Source: Euglena gracilis
Taxonomy: Eukaryota; Euglenida; Euglenophyceae; Euglenales
Direction: 5' to 3'
Length of the DNA stretch: 64,000 nucleotides
Assembly: GCA_039621445.1 (NCBI GenBank)
Contig: CP154955.1
Coordinates: 41,734,426-41,798,425 of the forward strand
Shown: piece after piece, positions 36,560 to 47,794 of the stretch
How positions within the stretch are numbered: the first letter of the stretch is position 1
Layout of the letters: the number at the start of each line of letters is the position of its first letter
The notes under the pieces: model-generated
Seen by the model: the letters and a program-made list of their open reading frames with translations, nothing else
Told to the model about the DNA's origin: nothing
Databases searched by the model: none
Translations under genes and position numbers: made by a program

Positions 36560-37110
36560 CACAAGGGCTTTTCTATGTTTTTGGAGTTTCTGTTTTTTTT
36601 ATGATGTTTTAGTTGTAATATTCTATAATTGCTGTACCCGGTCATATTGGATTTATCTTTCATATATTACCTCTCCCTTTAATCCTAATCTCTTAAAATC
36701 TCCACCTGAAGCCCAAAATAAAGTAGGTGTTGGATTAGGTCCTACTACATTAATATCTACAGGATCAGCTGGTACATAATTATTGTATGGATTAACATTT
36801 TACAGAAGTTGGTATAGATATTGTAGAAGTAAATATCTATAAATACTAATAGGTATAATAGCAGATTAATATATTTAGATCTACTAATAACAGTTGATAT
36901 TAATAAAATATACATAAAGTCATTACTTATTATTATACTTATTATACCTATTATAATATGATATATATTTAAAAAATAAAATTAACATGGATTAAAAAAG
37001 ACTATAGAATCGGTCCTAATAATAATATATGGTATTCTGCAAAAAAAAATAATGCATTCAAAAAATTATTAAATAATAATATTAAATGTAATAGGTAATA
37101 AATGATGGAT
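36560..37110. other. AT-rich island
   Basis: About 550 bp dominated by ATTATA words, very different from the surrounding G/C-run DNA. GGTACATAATTATTGTA near 36770 is echoed by GGTACATAATTACTGTA at 38220, on the other side of the inner repeat, so the island may have been split by an insertion. Organelle origin is possible but I see no organelle gene. Confidence 0.4.
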
Positions 37111-37555
37111 CTATACTTATACCCATATGGGGGAGCACGCCGTCGGCCAGCCGTCGGCCAGCCGTCGGCCAGCCGTCGGCCAGCCGTCGGCCAGCCGTGT
37201 GACTCACAGGAAAATGACCCGAGCCATAGCTCGACAATACAAAAACAATTTCGCCGCCAATCCCTTGTCAAGGTCATGTTCATCGTTCGTGGAGGCTGCA
37301 TTTTTGCCCATTTGAAGTCATTTTTCGTCAATTTTTGTCAATTTTGCCAATTTTGGACTTTTTTTGACCAATTTTGACCATTTCACACCAAATTTAGGCA
37401 TTAGGTGCTGAAATTAAGCAATTTTCACCCCGAAATATACATTTGCCACTCATGCCAGCCAAAATTGTGCATTTTCCACATGAAAATGGGATTTTACACC
37501 CAAAATTAGGCATTTGCCACTCAAAATTAGGAATTTACACATGAAACTAAACCCC

Positions 37556-37966
37556 CCCCCCCCAAAATAAGACCCCGGGTCCATTTCATGGGTCGGTTGC
37601 TGGAAAGCCCGAGGTCTTATTCATGGGGGGGGGGTCAATTTTATGGATTTTTGCTGGAAAATTTTCGACCCCCCAAAATGTCCAAAAATGCCCCCCAAAA
37701 TGCCATTTTTCGAAAAATTCGGCGCTTCGTGCCAGACAAATAGGAGAAAATATGCTGAATTGTATGGAAACTGTCCCAAAATGACAGATTTACCGCCCAA
37801 AAATGGCCCTTTTTTCAAAAATCCGGCGCTTTGCGCCGGCAGGGGGGGTCTTATTTATGGGGAGGTCCATTTCATGGATTTTTGCTCAGACCGGCCAGGG
37901 GGGGTCTTATTTTTTGGGGGGGTCCATTTTATGGGGGGGGTCTTATTTTTGGGGGGGGGTTAGGAA
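37556..37966. repeat. Foldback element with AATAAGACCCC and GGTCTTATTTTTGGGG ends
   Basis: Inserted in the right arm of the 4.26-kb element; the arm sequence resumes with TTAGGAATTTCCTCC. The ATAAGACCCC/GGTCTTATTT motif also builds the repeat at 61570-61720. Confidence 0.55.
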
Positions 37967-38246
37967 TTTCCTCCTAAAAATTAATTCATTATTTGATTAT
38001 TTCATTATTTCGAATTTGCATCTCTAAATTCGGATCTGGCACGCCAAATTAGGCATTTGTTACCCATATGAGATAGAGAACCTGACCCGGCTTCCGTCAC
38101 GCCGTCGGCCAGCCGTCGGCCAGCCGTCGGCCAGCCGTGTGCTCCCCCTATTATTATAATACTGACAATTAGTAATAGATCAACTAAATAAAGGTATTTG
38201 GTCAAAAAGGATTAGCCGGTACATAATTACTGTACATATTAATATA

Positions 38247-38415
38247 CCATGCCCCCCCCCCCAAATGAGACCCCCCCAGATAACACCCCCCCCCCCCCGG
38301 CCGGCCGAAGGCCGGCCCTTTGGCCGGGCCCCCATATAAGACCCTCCCCCATATAAGACCCCCCCCCTGGGATTTTGGCTCCCGAGGGGGGGTCTTAAAT
38401 GGGGGGGGCATGGCA
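38247..38415. repeat. Foldback element CCATGCCCCC...GGGGGCATGG
   Basis: Inverted ends with a GGCCGGCCGAAGGCCGGCC core. Related sequences at 38620-38760 and 46795-46950 carry the same GGCCGGCC core and ATATAAGACCC motifs. Confidence 0.65.
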
Positions 38416-39059
38416 CCTACTTAAGTATATATTATAATGTAATACCATTCATATTATGTCATTTAGATTAATATTATGTTACGTAAAAAGGTGGAATGGA
38501 GCAAAGAAAACTCTAAGGGTGAAAATAGTCGACTATTCGTCGGATAGGGGAGATTAATCGGTTTTATTCGTTCACGAAGTTGAACGAACACTATTCTACC
38601 AACCTTGGTGGGCCGGTTTATATGGGGGTGTCAGGGGTGGGTGAGCGCGTATTAAGCTCAGCACTATTCAAAACCTGGTCTTATATGGGGGGGAGGTCGG
38701 TCCCGGCCAAAGGGCCGGCCTTCGGCCGGCCAGGGGGGGGGGTTTATATGGGGGGGTCGCTGAGCTCTTATCTCTTTAGAGTAAGAGCGAAGCTTACCAC
38801 CAGGGAAAAGTGGGGGGTCGGACCCCCCCCCCTCCCCCGGCCCCCCCCCCTCTGTGTAGACCGTGAAAACCGCGGATTATCACCATGACCCCAGCCCGGT
38901 TCCCGGAATTTTTTTTTCCAGTTGCGAGCGACTGGATTCCTAGTTTCCGAATCACCTGGGTTTGACCCCCAACTCCCCGCCAGGCCCGAGTTATTCACGC
39001 GCGAAGGGGTCCAAACTGGGTAGGATTTACCCGCCCCCCCTGGATAAGCCCCCCCCCCC

Positions 39060-39500
39060 TTTGGACTCTGCCATTTCGGCCAAAAAAATGTCAATTTTCA
39101 AAATATCTCCAAAATGAAGCCAAATCAAAGGAAATGTCCGGAGACCTAATTTGAAGCCCTTGGAACGTGGTATTTTGATTTCCCCGCAACTCCCCGCCCA
39201 GCCCGAGATACGGCCGTTTTCGGCGTAGATGGCCGTTTTGTACACTTTTCCCTCTGTTCGACTTAGCCGTTTTCGGGGGGTTGGGGGTCAAAAAATCGAT
39301 GTTTTCAAAATTTCTCGAAAACGATGCAAAATCAAAGGAAATGTCCGGAGACCTAAATTGAAGCCCTTGGAACGCTCTATCTACTGGGATTTTGGTTTCC
39401 CCGCAACTCCCCGCCCAGCCCGAGATACGGGCGTTTTTTGGCCAATTTGGGCCATTTTTGGCCATTTTGTACACTTTTTCCACTGTTCGACTTAGCCGTT
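39060..39500. repeat. Tandem repeat, about 165-240 bp units
   Basis: GGAAATGTCCGGAGACCTAA followed by CCCCGCAACTCCCCGCCCAG and GAGATACGG occurs twice (39130-39215, 39340-39430), with a shorter related stretch near 38960. Confidence 0.6.
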
Positions 39501-40275
39501 TTCGGCCAAAAAACTCGAAAAAAATCGAAAATTTTTTTTTTGCCCGAAATGATGTTTTTTGGCCTCCCGGACCCAGAAAAACTGTTTTTGAGCCGAAAAC
39601 GAGCGTTTTTCGATCCGCCAGCGCCCCGTTTTGGGCCGCCGACCCATTGACTTTGGGTCAAAATCGGGTCAAAATAGTCGAAAAAAATCGAAAAAATTTT
39701 TTTTGCCCGAAATGATTTTTTTTGGCCTCCCGGACCCAGAAAAACTTTTTTTGAGCCGAAAACGAGCGTTTTTCGACCCGCCAGCGCCCCGTTTTGGGCC
39801 GCCGACCCATTGACTTTGGGTCAAAATCGGGTCAAAAAAGTCGAAAAAAATCGAAAAATTTTTTTTTGCCCGAAATGATGTTTTTTTGGCCTCCCGGATC
39901 CAGAAAAACTGTTTTTGAGCCGAAAACGAGCGTTTTTCGACCCGCCCGCGCCCCGTTTTGGGCCGCCGACCCATTGACTTTGGGTCAAAACCGGGTCAAA
40001 AAAGTCGAAAAAAATCGAAAAAAATTTTTTTGCCCGAAATGATGTTTTTTGGCCTCCCGGACCCAGAAAAACTGTTTTTGAGCCGAAAACGAGCGTTTTT
40101 CGACCCGCCCGCGCCCCGTTTTGGGCCGCCGACCCGTTGACTTTGGGTCAAAACCGGGTCAAAAAAGTCGAAAAAAATCGAAAAAATTTTTGCTGCCCGA
40201 AACGATGTTTTTTGGCCTCCCGGACCCAGAAAAACTGTTTTTGAGCCGAAAACGAGCGTTTTTCGACCCACCGGC
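39500..40275. repeat. Tandem array, 163-164 bp units, nearly five copies
   Basis: Units start near 39543, 39706, 39869, 40034 and 40197. Each contains CCTCCCGGACCCAGAAAAAC, GAGCCGAAAACGAGCG and GACTTTGGGTCAAAA. High identity between units points to recent amplification. The unit length is not a multiple of three and the frames in it are not real genes. Confidence 0.9.
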
Positions 40276-41937
40276 GCCCTGTTTCTGGCACAAAACCCAT
40301 GCATTTCCGGCAAAAGAGCTCCATGGAGTGGGCCGGTGTGTATGGAGGGGTTCAATGAAGGGGTGGGTGCGCGCTTATCAAGAGCTCAGCACTATTCAAA
40401 ACCTGGTCTTATAGGGGGGGGGCATGGTAATGTAAATGCTCTTACCCTCACCCCCCCCTAATTGCCCATTGGGGGTCCGGTCCCATTGGACGGTCCATTA
40501 ACCAATTAGGGGGGGGCATAGGTGCCACAAGGGGGGGTCGGGGGAGGGGGGGGCGGCCGCCCCCCCCCCCGGGATTTTGGAAAGAAAAAAATTTGCGGCA
40601 TGAATGTGATATTTTTCTTTGTAATGCCATGTTCAATGGTTCAAAGGACGTTACCGTCTCGGCTGCCTTCGGCAGCCACCTTACCAGTTAAAAGCACATT
40701 TTTAGAGAATGAAATAGCAAAATCCATTAAACCCCCCAAATATAAAACCCCCCGGTTTTATATTTGGGCGGAAATTTTAAGACCCCGAGGGGGGGTTTTA
40801 TATTTGGGGGGGGGGGGGTTATATTTGGTCGGAAAAATCAACTTCCTGGCGGGATCCAGTGGTCACTTCCAAAATCACAAATACGCCCACCCTTGTGGTC
40901 CAAAAATTTCAGTTTTCGGGCAAAGGAGCAATTTTCACATGTTTTTAGTAAAAAGTCCTCCCAAATCTGCCAAAAATCACAATTTCGGGAGAGATTTTGT
41001 CGAAAATTTTTCCTTCCGGTGCTTCGCGCCGGAGGGGGGGGGTTTATATTCTGGCGGGATTTCAAGGTCCTCAGGGGGGGTTTTATATTTGGGGAGGGTT
41101 TTGTATTTGGGGGGGTTATATCTGGGGGGGTTTACCGTCGCGGCCGAAATAAAGTCTTTGAAATAATGCCCATTTCACGTCCCAAAAACCCATGGCACTT
41201 CTTGATGTTTGATTTTGGCCACAAACCAACTTTTTCTTCCTCCTTTGATGCTAATTGTTTTTTGGGACCCCACAAACCACTTTCACTTTGGTTGTTTGGA
41301 TGCCAACTGATTCCCCATATGTCCCCGAAACTCTGCGGGTCAACCAAAAAAATGATTTTGCGCAAAGTGAAAAAAATGGCTTCTTCGCCCCCCCCCCCCC
41401 AGGTTGCGAAGTCGACAGTTGGGTTGAGTTGGGAGGTTTCCAAAGGGGTTCTACCCATGATTTCGCTTTCTAGTTCAATTTTTTGGAGCATTGGACTTCA
41501 AAAAAGACGTAAGCGTCTCGGCCCATTCGGGGCCAGGGGGACAGAAAAAAATACATTTTGGTTGTGCCATAAAGAAATTTTCCTCGGCGCTTCGCGCTGG
41601 GAAAAAAAGGATGTGCTCCAAATTTTGTCAGTTCCTCGCCCCCCCCGGGAAAAAATTGTTCCGACACCGCTGGGGGGGCAGGCTTATTGCGGGGCAACCC
41701 CCCCCCTATTTGTCCCCCCCCCCTAATTGGCTACCACCTCCCCCCCCCAATTGACCGTGGGACCTCTCCACGGGACACCCCTTTTGGTCAATTAGGGGGG
41801 GGGGTTCAATTAGGGGGGGGTGCCGTCAGTTAGGGGGTGCTTCAGCACGGAATCCCCCCAGGCAGTCAATTAGGGGGGGGGTTGAAAAAAAATTCCCCGG
41901 GGCGTTTGGTCAATTAGGGGGGGGGTTCAATTAGGGG
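40276..41937. other. No gene recognised; TTTATATTTGGG and CAATTAGGGGG repeats
   Basis: At 40735-41130, TATAAAACCCCC and GGTTTTATATTTGGG blocks form foldbacks around a TTCGCGCCGG stem. At 41690-41940, TCAATTAGGGGGGG recurs five times. A 320-codon plus-strand frame (40764-41726) spans these repeats and has no motif. Confidence 0.45.
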
Positions 41938-42175
41938 GGTTGGTACGCCGTGGCGAGGGGGTCCGGCTGGGGGGGGGGGAGGGGGGTACATGGCGGGGCG
42001 GGGGGGTCAGAGACAGGGGGGGGGGAGGGGTGTACCATGGCTTCCAACAAAATTTTCCTTCAAAAAATTGCGAAAATCCCCGGTGGCGTGGCGAGGGGGT
42101 CCGGGCAGGGGGGGGGGAGGGGGGTAAATGGTGTGGCGAGGCCCTTGGAGAGGGGGGGAGAGGGGTGTACCAACC
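41938..42175. repeat. Foldback element with GGTTGGTAC ends (copy 1)
   Basis: Ends GGTTGGTACGCCG and GGTGTACCAACC. Repeats of GTGGCGAGGGGGTCCGG. The inverse copy is at 43532-43774. Confidence 0.7.
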
Positions 42176-42453
42176 CCAGGCTTCTTTTTAAGTCACCTGA
42201 CCCCCCCCCCCCCAGGGAGGGGGGGGGGTGGGTGGGTGGGACGGGCCGGCCCCCCCCCCGGGGGGGGTCCCGCGCCGGAGGTGCTGGGTATACCTTTTCC
42301 GCGCAAAGCGCCGAAATTTTTTGAAAATTGCCTTTAACGGGCCCGATTTTGGGGGGGGGGTCCCCGCTCCCCCCCGGGGGGGGTCCCGCGCACCCTGGGT
42401 GGGTGGGGGGACCCCCCCCCCTCCCCCCCCCGGGGGTCTTAAAAAGAAGCATG
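42176..42453. repeat. Foldback element, AGGCTTCTTTTAA family
   Basis: CCAGGCTTCTTTTTAAGT to TTAAAAAGAAGCATG, internally the inverse of 1393-1644 (CTGGGTATACCTTTTCCGCG then GCCTTTAACGGGCCCGA). It abuts the preceding element. Confidence 0.7.
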
Positions 42454-42569
42454 ATCAACCCCCTTAGGGGGGGGGTGGTAATTGGGGGTCCGAAGGAGCC
42501 CGGCTATTATTAGGGTACCCCCACCAAATTTGTCATTTTTCTGGGATATTTTGCTCCCCCCCCTGCTAC

Positions 42570-43197
42570 AATATGGGGGGGGCATGGTATGTTTGGTAAC
42601 TTTCAGAATTTTAGGGAAAATTCTGACTCATTGGGCTCCAAAATGGGCATTTTCTCTATTACCCCCCCTTTATTTGACCCCCCCCCTTAATTGAGCATAT
42701 GGGTCCGGGGAAATTTTTTTTTTCATGTGCCGAAGGCGCCGAAATTTTTTTTTGCCCCATTTCTGAAGGAATTTTTGACCCCCCCTTTATTTGAGCATTT
42801 GGGGGGTCCTTTGGCCCGTGGGTGTGCTCAAATAAAGAGGGGGGTGGTACATAAAATTTAATTATTATAATTATTATAATTATTATTTTATCATTTTCCC
42901 ATAACGTGAACATATCATTTTCCCTATAACGTGAATTATGAAATTTCCAGGTAGATTCCTGAGGCTGAAAATAATTTTCTTTTTCAAATTTGGGACTGTG
43001 TTTCTGAAATCGAGGCCATCTGTTAAAACCGTGTTCAGTCCGCCAAATACCTGCCCGAAATTCGTGGTCATGAACACGGATTTCACGAGGGGCGCCTGTG
43101 GCAATGACATTTTCCATTAGGGGCGCCTGTGGCAGCACACTTTCTTGGCCAAAAATGGCCAAAAGTGACATACCATGCCCCCCCCCCCCATATTGGG
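42570..43197. repeat. TIR element with CAATATGGGGGG...GGCATGGTATG ends
   Basis: Left GGCATGGTATG (42588) and right CATACCATGCC (43170) are inverted. The interior has TTATTTGAGCATTTGGGG blocks and an ATTATTATAATT stretch. GGGGCGCCTGTGGCA repeats at 43090-43135 recur at 47810-47860. Confidence 0.5.
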
Positions 43198-43531
43198 GGA
43201 GGTGCATTATGGGGGGGGGTACAATATGGACAGACCCGTGAACCGTCAAAAAAAGACCTTTAATTTTCTTCATAAGGAAATTGGGGGGGTACATTATGGG
43301 TACCAGGAAAAGGCACAGCTACTACTGTCAGCAAAATTTCGGTTGAGAAGCCGAGGTGGTCCTCAACGGGTGAGGCGGTCCAGAGGGGGGGGGGGGGCAC
43401 TTTACAACACTGGAAACGACGAAAACGAGACGGATGAGAGGGACACTGAGCGGCAGAGATCACAGAAGTCGACACACTTTACACAAACAGGAGCCATAAT
43501 TTGGTGGACACCACACATCTTGGCAATGGGG

Positions 43532-43774
43532 GGTTGGTACACCCCTCCCCCCTCCCCCCTCTCCGAGGGCCTCGCCACGCCATTTACCCCCCTCCCCCCC
43601 CCCCTAGCCGGACCCCCTCGCCACGCCACCGGGGATTTCGCGATCTTTTGAAGGAAAATTTTGTTGGAAACCATGGTACACCCCTCCTCCCCCCCTGGTC
43701 GCCGACCCCCTCGCCACGCCATTTACCCCCCTCCCCCCCCTTATTCGGACCCCCTCGCCACGGCGTACCAACCC
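43532..43774. repeat. Foldback element with GGTTGGTAC ends (copy 2, inverse)
   Basis: Inverse copy of 41938-42175; both include TTCCAACAAAATTTTCCTTC or its complement. About 243 bp. Confidence 0.7.
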
Positions 43775-44599
43775 TCTAATGAAAATGGTATGCCAACCCG
43801 CAGGCGTCACACACAACTTTTTTGAGCTCCGCACAATTTGGATTCTTGGGAACGGTTACACCACAAAACCCACATTTCTCCTGTTTTCCAGGCAGCCGGG
43901 AGACAGCCGGGGGAACGGGAAGTTTCTGCCCAAACCAGCGTCCCAGACGCCGGTTCGGGTGAAGGCCCTAGACAATAGATTGGGGGGGGGGATCAGAATT
44001 CCCCACAATCTGATGTGAACGGGGTGTTCGACCACACGGACTTGTCCATCGACAAGTCGGCCTCAACCCTTGCGCCTTCGGTTGGGAGGAGGGCTGCTTT
44101 GACAAGTACCGCAAGGCTGGGGACCATATTTTATGTGCAAAGCAGCTTCATCTGGAAGGATCCTCCCGTGATGCAGCCTGGTAGCGGAAATGCTCAATAT
44201 TCATGACTAAATATGCGTCTCCGTTGGAAGTTGTTTCTGCCGAGAAAAATAAAAACAGACAAGTACAATTGGCAGGGTGAAAAAAGAAGTAAATATTTTT
44301 TACAACAAGCACAAATATAAAAAAATATTTTTAAAACTACCCTTACCCCCCCTCAAAGTGGCCACCCTGCGGGCTCCAAGGGACCCCAAAACGGCCACTC
44401 TGGGCAGGGAGACACTTTGGGGGGGGGTCAAATTTAGGCCTTGGGCCTTGGGCGCCTTTAGCGCCAAACTTTAGCGCCAAAAGAAAGCGACCACTTTGAG
44501 GTCCTGAGAATATTTCCCTCCCCCCCCCCCCCCAAAGTGTCCCCCCAAAAAGGTAATTTTTTGGTAAATTTTGGTTTACCCCAAGGAGATGCCGTCCCA
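43775..44599. other. No gene recognised
   Basis: Plus-strand frames at 43779-44018 and 44015-44206 show normal amino-acid mix but no motif and no splice context I can support. G/C-run repeat at 44340-44540. Confidence 0.35.
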
Positions 44600-45460
44600 T
44601 TCAGGAGGGGGGGGGATGCGCTAGCCCGGCCTCAGAAAAAAATGCGCAAAAATGTGCAAAAAAATGCGCAAAAAATGCCAAAAAAATGCAAAAAAAATGC
44701 GAAACATGCATGCAAAACGGCAGTGTGAAGGAAAAGGTGCCACTCTCCGTCCACCGCCAAATTCAGCATTAACCGGCGAAATTGAGCAACTTTCATCTGT
44801 CAGGCCAGCCTGTGGCCAGGCACGAGTAATGCAACCGGATTTTACACAACTCAAATTGTCAAGTTGTAGAACGGCGCAGTGGGCACTCACACGCGGTACT
44901 AGAGGTTGGTCTGATGCTATTGAAAACCCTAAAATCTTTTCAAATGTTCATTTTTAACCCGGAAGAACACCAGATCACATCGGAAACTTCAGCCCAAAGG
45001 AGTGCCAGAGGACATTGCGACCATCCCATTTGTTTTCGGTTTCAATGGTGAAAGGCTTGAAGCATGGAGCATCCATGCCAATGGCAATGATGCCCCCGAC
45101 TTGTGACCAGGGGTGTAGGATTTCCGCCTCTTTTCTACAGGTGCGGTGGGGTCTCTGAAACCTCTAGTTTCTTTCAAAAAAGGGGCAGAACAGAGCACAA
45201 ATCAAACAACATAACTCAGCGTCAATGCAACATTGGTCAAGGAGCAATTTGATAATATACAATCAAAATAAATAAAACCAAAATGAAACTGCAACATATA
45301 TGAAAAAAGCCGTAAATTCTTAAGATGCAAAAAATGCGCGAAAAAAATCGAAAAATGCGCAAAAAATGCGAAAAAATGCGCAAACATGCGCATTTTCCCA
45401 AAAATCCGGAAAATGCGCAAAAATGCGAAAAAATGCGAAACACATTTCCCCCCTGCCCAT
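44600..45460. repeat. GCGCAAAAATG repeat element split by a 0.6-kb insert
   Basis: GATGCGCTAGCCCGGCCTC plus AAAAATGCGCAAAAATG words (44615-44715) and a matching tail (45330-45455) flank 0.6 kb of unrelated sequence. Same family as 29925-30310 and 56275-56660, which share the GAGGCCGGGCGAGCGCAT type end. Confidence 0.55.
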
Positions 45461-45954
45461 TCATTGCACAGATTCCTTCGCGGGTGGAATGTTGCAGGTG
45501 AATTTTGCTGTCAGGATGGCTGTTTGAGGGTTTTTGGGGTGCCGTTGTCACAAAAAATGGGTTTTGGAGACACATTTTTTTGGGGGAAGCGCTGCAGTTT
45601 CTGCAATCATGAAGGTCACTCCAGTTATATCCCTTTACCAGCAAGACTGGATTGGTGTCACCTTTGAGGTCGTGGCTGCATTTTTTGTTCGCCCTCAATT
45701 GACCATAAAGTTTGGGCGATAATTTTAGGAAGATGGTTGAAGAAGAGGAGGAAATCGTTCAGTCATCTAATCCAAGCCCGGACTTTCCAAATGAATGAGT
45801 CACCCAGGGATTGGTCTTCGGCATGGTGGGAACACCCCCATTGAAATATTGGAACTTGGATGATTCAAATTCCCCAAGGAAAGTTCATTGACTGTTGCGC
45901 AAGTCCTGGCTTGAAAGTTCCTCAAAGGTGCAATGACACCAATTCACACAGGTG

Positions 45955-46055
45955 AAATTAAGTCCGCGTCTAAGGCGCAGGGACTCGGGACGGAGTCTGC
46001 GTCTAAGACGCAGGACTTCGGGCATGACGGAGTCTGCGTCTTAAGACGCAGATTC
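45955..46055. repeat. Palindromic repeat GCGTCTAAGACGCAG
   Basis: GTCTGCGTCTAAGACGCAG and variants occur three times in 100 bp; each is nearly self-complementary. Confidence 0.7.
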
Positions 46056-46139
46056 CGTCCAAAGTACTGTGTCTTGAATAACAACTTTGTTGGAGTCCTC
46101 CAAAACTGCCCAAGATGGGTACAATGCCCCCAGGGTTCG

Positions 46140-46584
46140 ATATAAGGAGGGCGTACATGGTTTAGGTGGGGGGGGTGTCCCCCCCACCCCCCTCCCCCCT
46201 CCTGGCCCGCAGGGGGGGTCCGGACCACCCCCCCCCCCACCTGCAAGGGGGGTCCGGACTGACCCTCGGGGGGTACCCGGGACCCCCCCCCAAAAAGGGT
46301 CAATTTTTTCCTCCGGCGCTCCGCGCCGAAGATTTTTTTTGCATTTTTGGCCAATTTTTGCCCAAAAAGTGCCCAAAATGGCACTTTTGGTCGTTTTGGG
46401 GGGTCAAAATTTTTCGGCCCGGCGCTTCGCGCCGGGCCGAGAATCGGTCACCCTGACCGCGCCACTGTTTAGGTGGGGGGGGTGTCCCCCCCCCCCCCCC
46501 CCCCCCTCCTTGCCCGCAGGGGGGGGGGTCCGGACCACCCCCCCCCTCCTCTCCTTATATCGAACCCTGCATGCCCCCCCATAT
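46140..46584. repeat. Paired GGTTTAGGTGGGGG repeats
   Basis: TTTAGGTGGGGGGGGTGTCC followed by C runs and GGGTCCGGACCACCC occurs at 46155 and 46470. The block 160-250 near the window start is similar. Confidence 0.5.
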
Positions 46585-46793
46585 AACGTGACCCCCTCCC
46601 TATATGGCACCCCCCAGGGAGCGTTTTGACTCCCCCTGGCGACAATTAAGGGGGGGGGTGACAATCAGGGGTGGGGTTACTGAAATTACCCTACATGTCC
46701 ATGGGTCCATGGGTACCCCCACCCCTAATTGTCGTCCCAAGGGGGGGGGGCGACAATTAGGGGTGGGTGACATATAGGGGGGGGGTCACGTTA
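46585..46793. repeat. Foldback element with AACGTGAC ends (copy 2, inverse)
   Basis: Inverse-order copy of 31944-32152, sharing GGTTACTGAAATTACCCTA or its complement and the CATGGGTCCATGGG block. Confidence 0.75.
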
Positions 46794-47025
46794 AGACCCC
46801 CCTCGGGAGCCAAAATCCCAGGGGGGAGTTTTATATGGGGGGGGTCTTATATGGGGGGGGGTCGGTCCCGGCCAAAAGGGCCGGCCTTTGGCCGGCCATG
46901 GGGGGGGGGGCTTATATGGGGGGGATCTTATATGGGGGGGGGGGCATGGTATTAAAGCGTTGGTTGTGCGCCAAGGGTCAGGTTTTTGTTGAACAAAAAA
47001 AATTTAAGGATTTTCGGCCCCCTCA

Positions 47026-47760
47026 CTAAGTGAATCTATGGTTGCCGGCCCGTCGTCGTAGTAGTTCGTTGAAGCGGGGGAATTGGCGCTGTGCAGAAGG
47101 CAACCCAACTCCCTCAGTGGTGGTTTTCCGGAATGCCCGAGCGACGACATTCACGTATGTATGAAAAGAGGTTGCCCGATGATTTTCTGAAACAAACATG
47201 GTTCCCGACAGCTGCTCGCGTTGAGCCACCCATTGTTCGATGACGCTCGCCTCATCGAACAACAGGCTGGGTTCCAGCCCCCACCCCATCCAGGCAACAA
47301 AGAAAGCATCCAGCTCCGGATAAGATGCTTGTCGATGTTGACACAGTTTGGCGAACTCCAAACAGTTGACAACAGCAGCAAGCTCTGTACTCGTGGAACC
47401 ACACCAGGCTTGTGCTCAATCGGGTGCCTACCCCACGGGGGGGGGGTGCTAGGGGCAGGCACCCCATAGCACCCGATCCGACCCCCCCGGGGGGGGGGTA
47501 GGGTTTTGGGGGGTGCCTGCCCTAGCAGGCACCCCCCTCCGACCCCGGTGCCAAAAGCGCCGGGGGCCCGGAAAAGGCCATTTTAAGCATGAACCAGACC
47601 TTTTCTTTTTGTTGCCCTGTACTAGCAAGTTACCATGAAGGGGGTCAACCTTCGGCTTCTTGGCATCTTGCTGGTACACCGCGAGAGCAGCCAAGAACAG
47701 TTCCATTTTAGGGGGAGGTGGCACAAGACCATTCACAAAGTTGGCCGTGCGTTTAGCCAT
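47026..47760 (-). CDS. Unrecognised protein, two exons around an introner-like element
   Basis: Exon 1 47760-47589 (ATG at 47760, MAKRTANFVNGLVPPPP), exon 2 47408-47026 (stop at 47026-47028). Spliced GC-AG over 47588-47409 the total is 555 nt, 184 codons plus stop, with no internal stop. The same frame results if the element plus one copy of its 10-bp duplication is removed. Residues include FAKLCQHRQASYPELDAFFV, WVAQREQLSGTMFVSENHRA and a basic C-terminus. The mix of helices and Arg/Lys resembles N-terminal DNA-binding parts of recombinases, but I cannot name a family. It could be an exon pair of a larger gene, since an AG (ctcacag) lies just before the ATG. Confidence 0.55.
47406..47590. 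mobile_element. Introner-like 185-bp foldback element in the 47-kb gene
   Basis: Flanked by GAACCACACC (47396-47405) and GAACCAGACC (47591-47600), a 10-bp target duplication with one mismatch. Ends AGGCTTGTGC and ATGCTTAAAA on the coding (-) strand provide a GC donor (47588) and an AG acceptor (47409). The interior is G/C-run blocks with GGGGCAGGCACCCC. A second copy lies at 3293-3470. Confidence 0.75.
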
Positions 47761-47794
47761 TGGAAGACTGTGAGCGGAGGAAAAAGAGGGGGGT

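Larger units (their letters stand above)
33888..38148. mobile_element. 4.26-kb composite element with long inverted ends
   Basis: Left end GGGGGAGCACACGGCTGGCC and right end GGCCAGCCGTGTGCTCCCCC are inverted copies that continue inward: 33888-34010 pairs with 38030-38148, and 34020-34195 pairs with 37385-37555. The right arm is split by the foldback at about 37556-37966. Two internal direct repeats (34675-34960 and 37130-37385) share the ends plus GACTCACAGGAAAATG and AAGGTCATGTTCATCG. CTGGCCGACGG is repeated two to five times at each end. No protein domain recognised. Confidence 0.65.

Noticed and set aside
36560-37110. AT-rich island as an organelle genome insertion
   Set aside because: Composition fits, but no organelle gene, rRNA or tRNA is recognisable.
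40764-41726. 320-codon plus-strand open frame
   Set aside because: It crosses G-run foldback repeats, has no motif and no codon pattern different from neighbouring non-coding frames.
47026-47760. Calling the 47-kb protein a tyrosine recombinase
   Set aside because: The helical, basic character is suggestive but the catalytic R...HxxR...Y residues are not visible.
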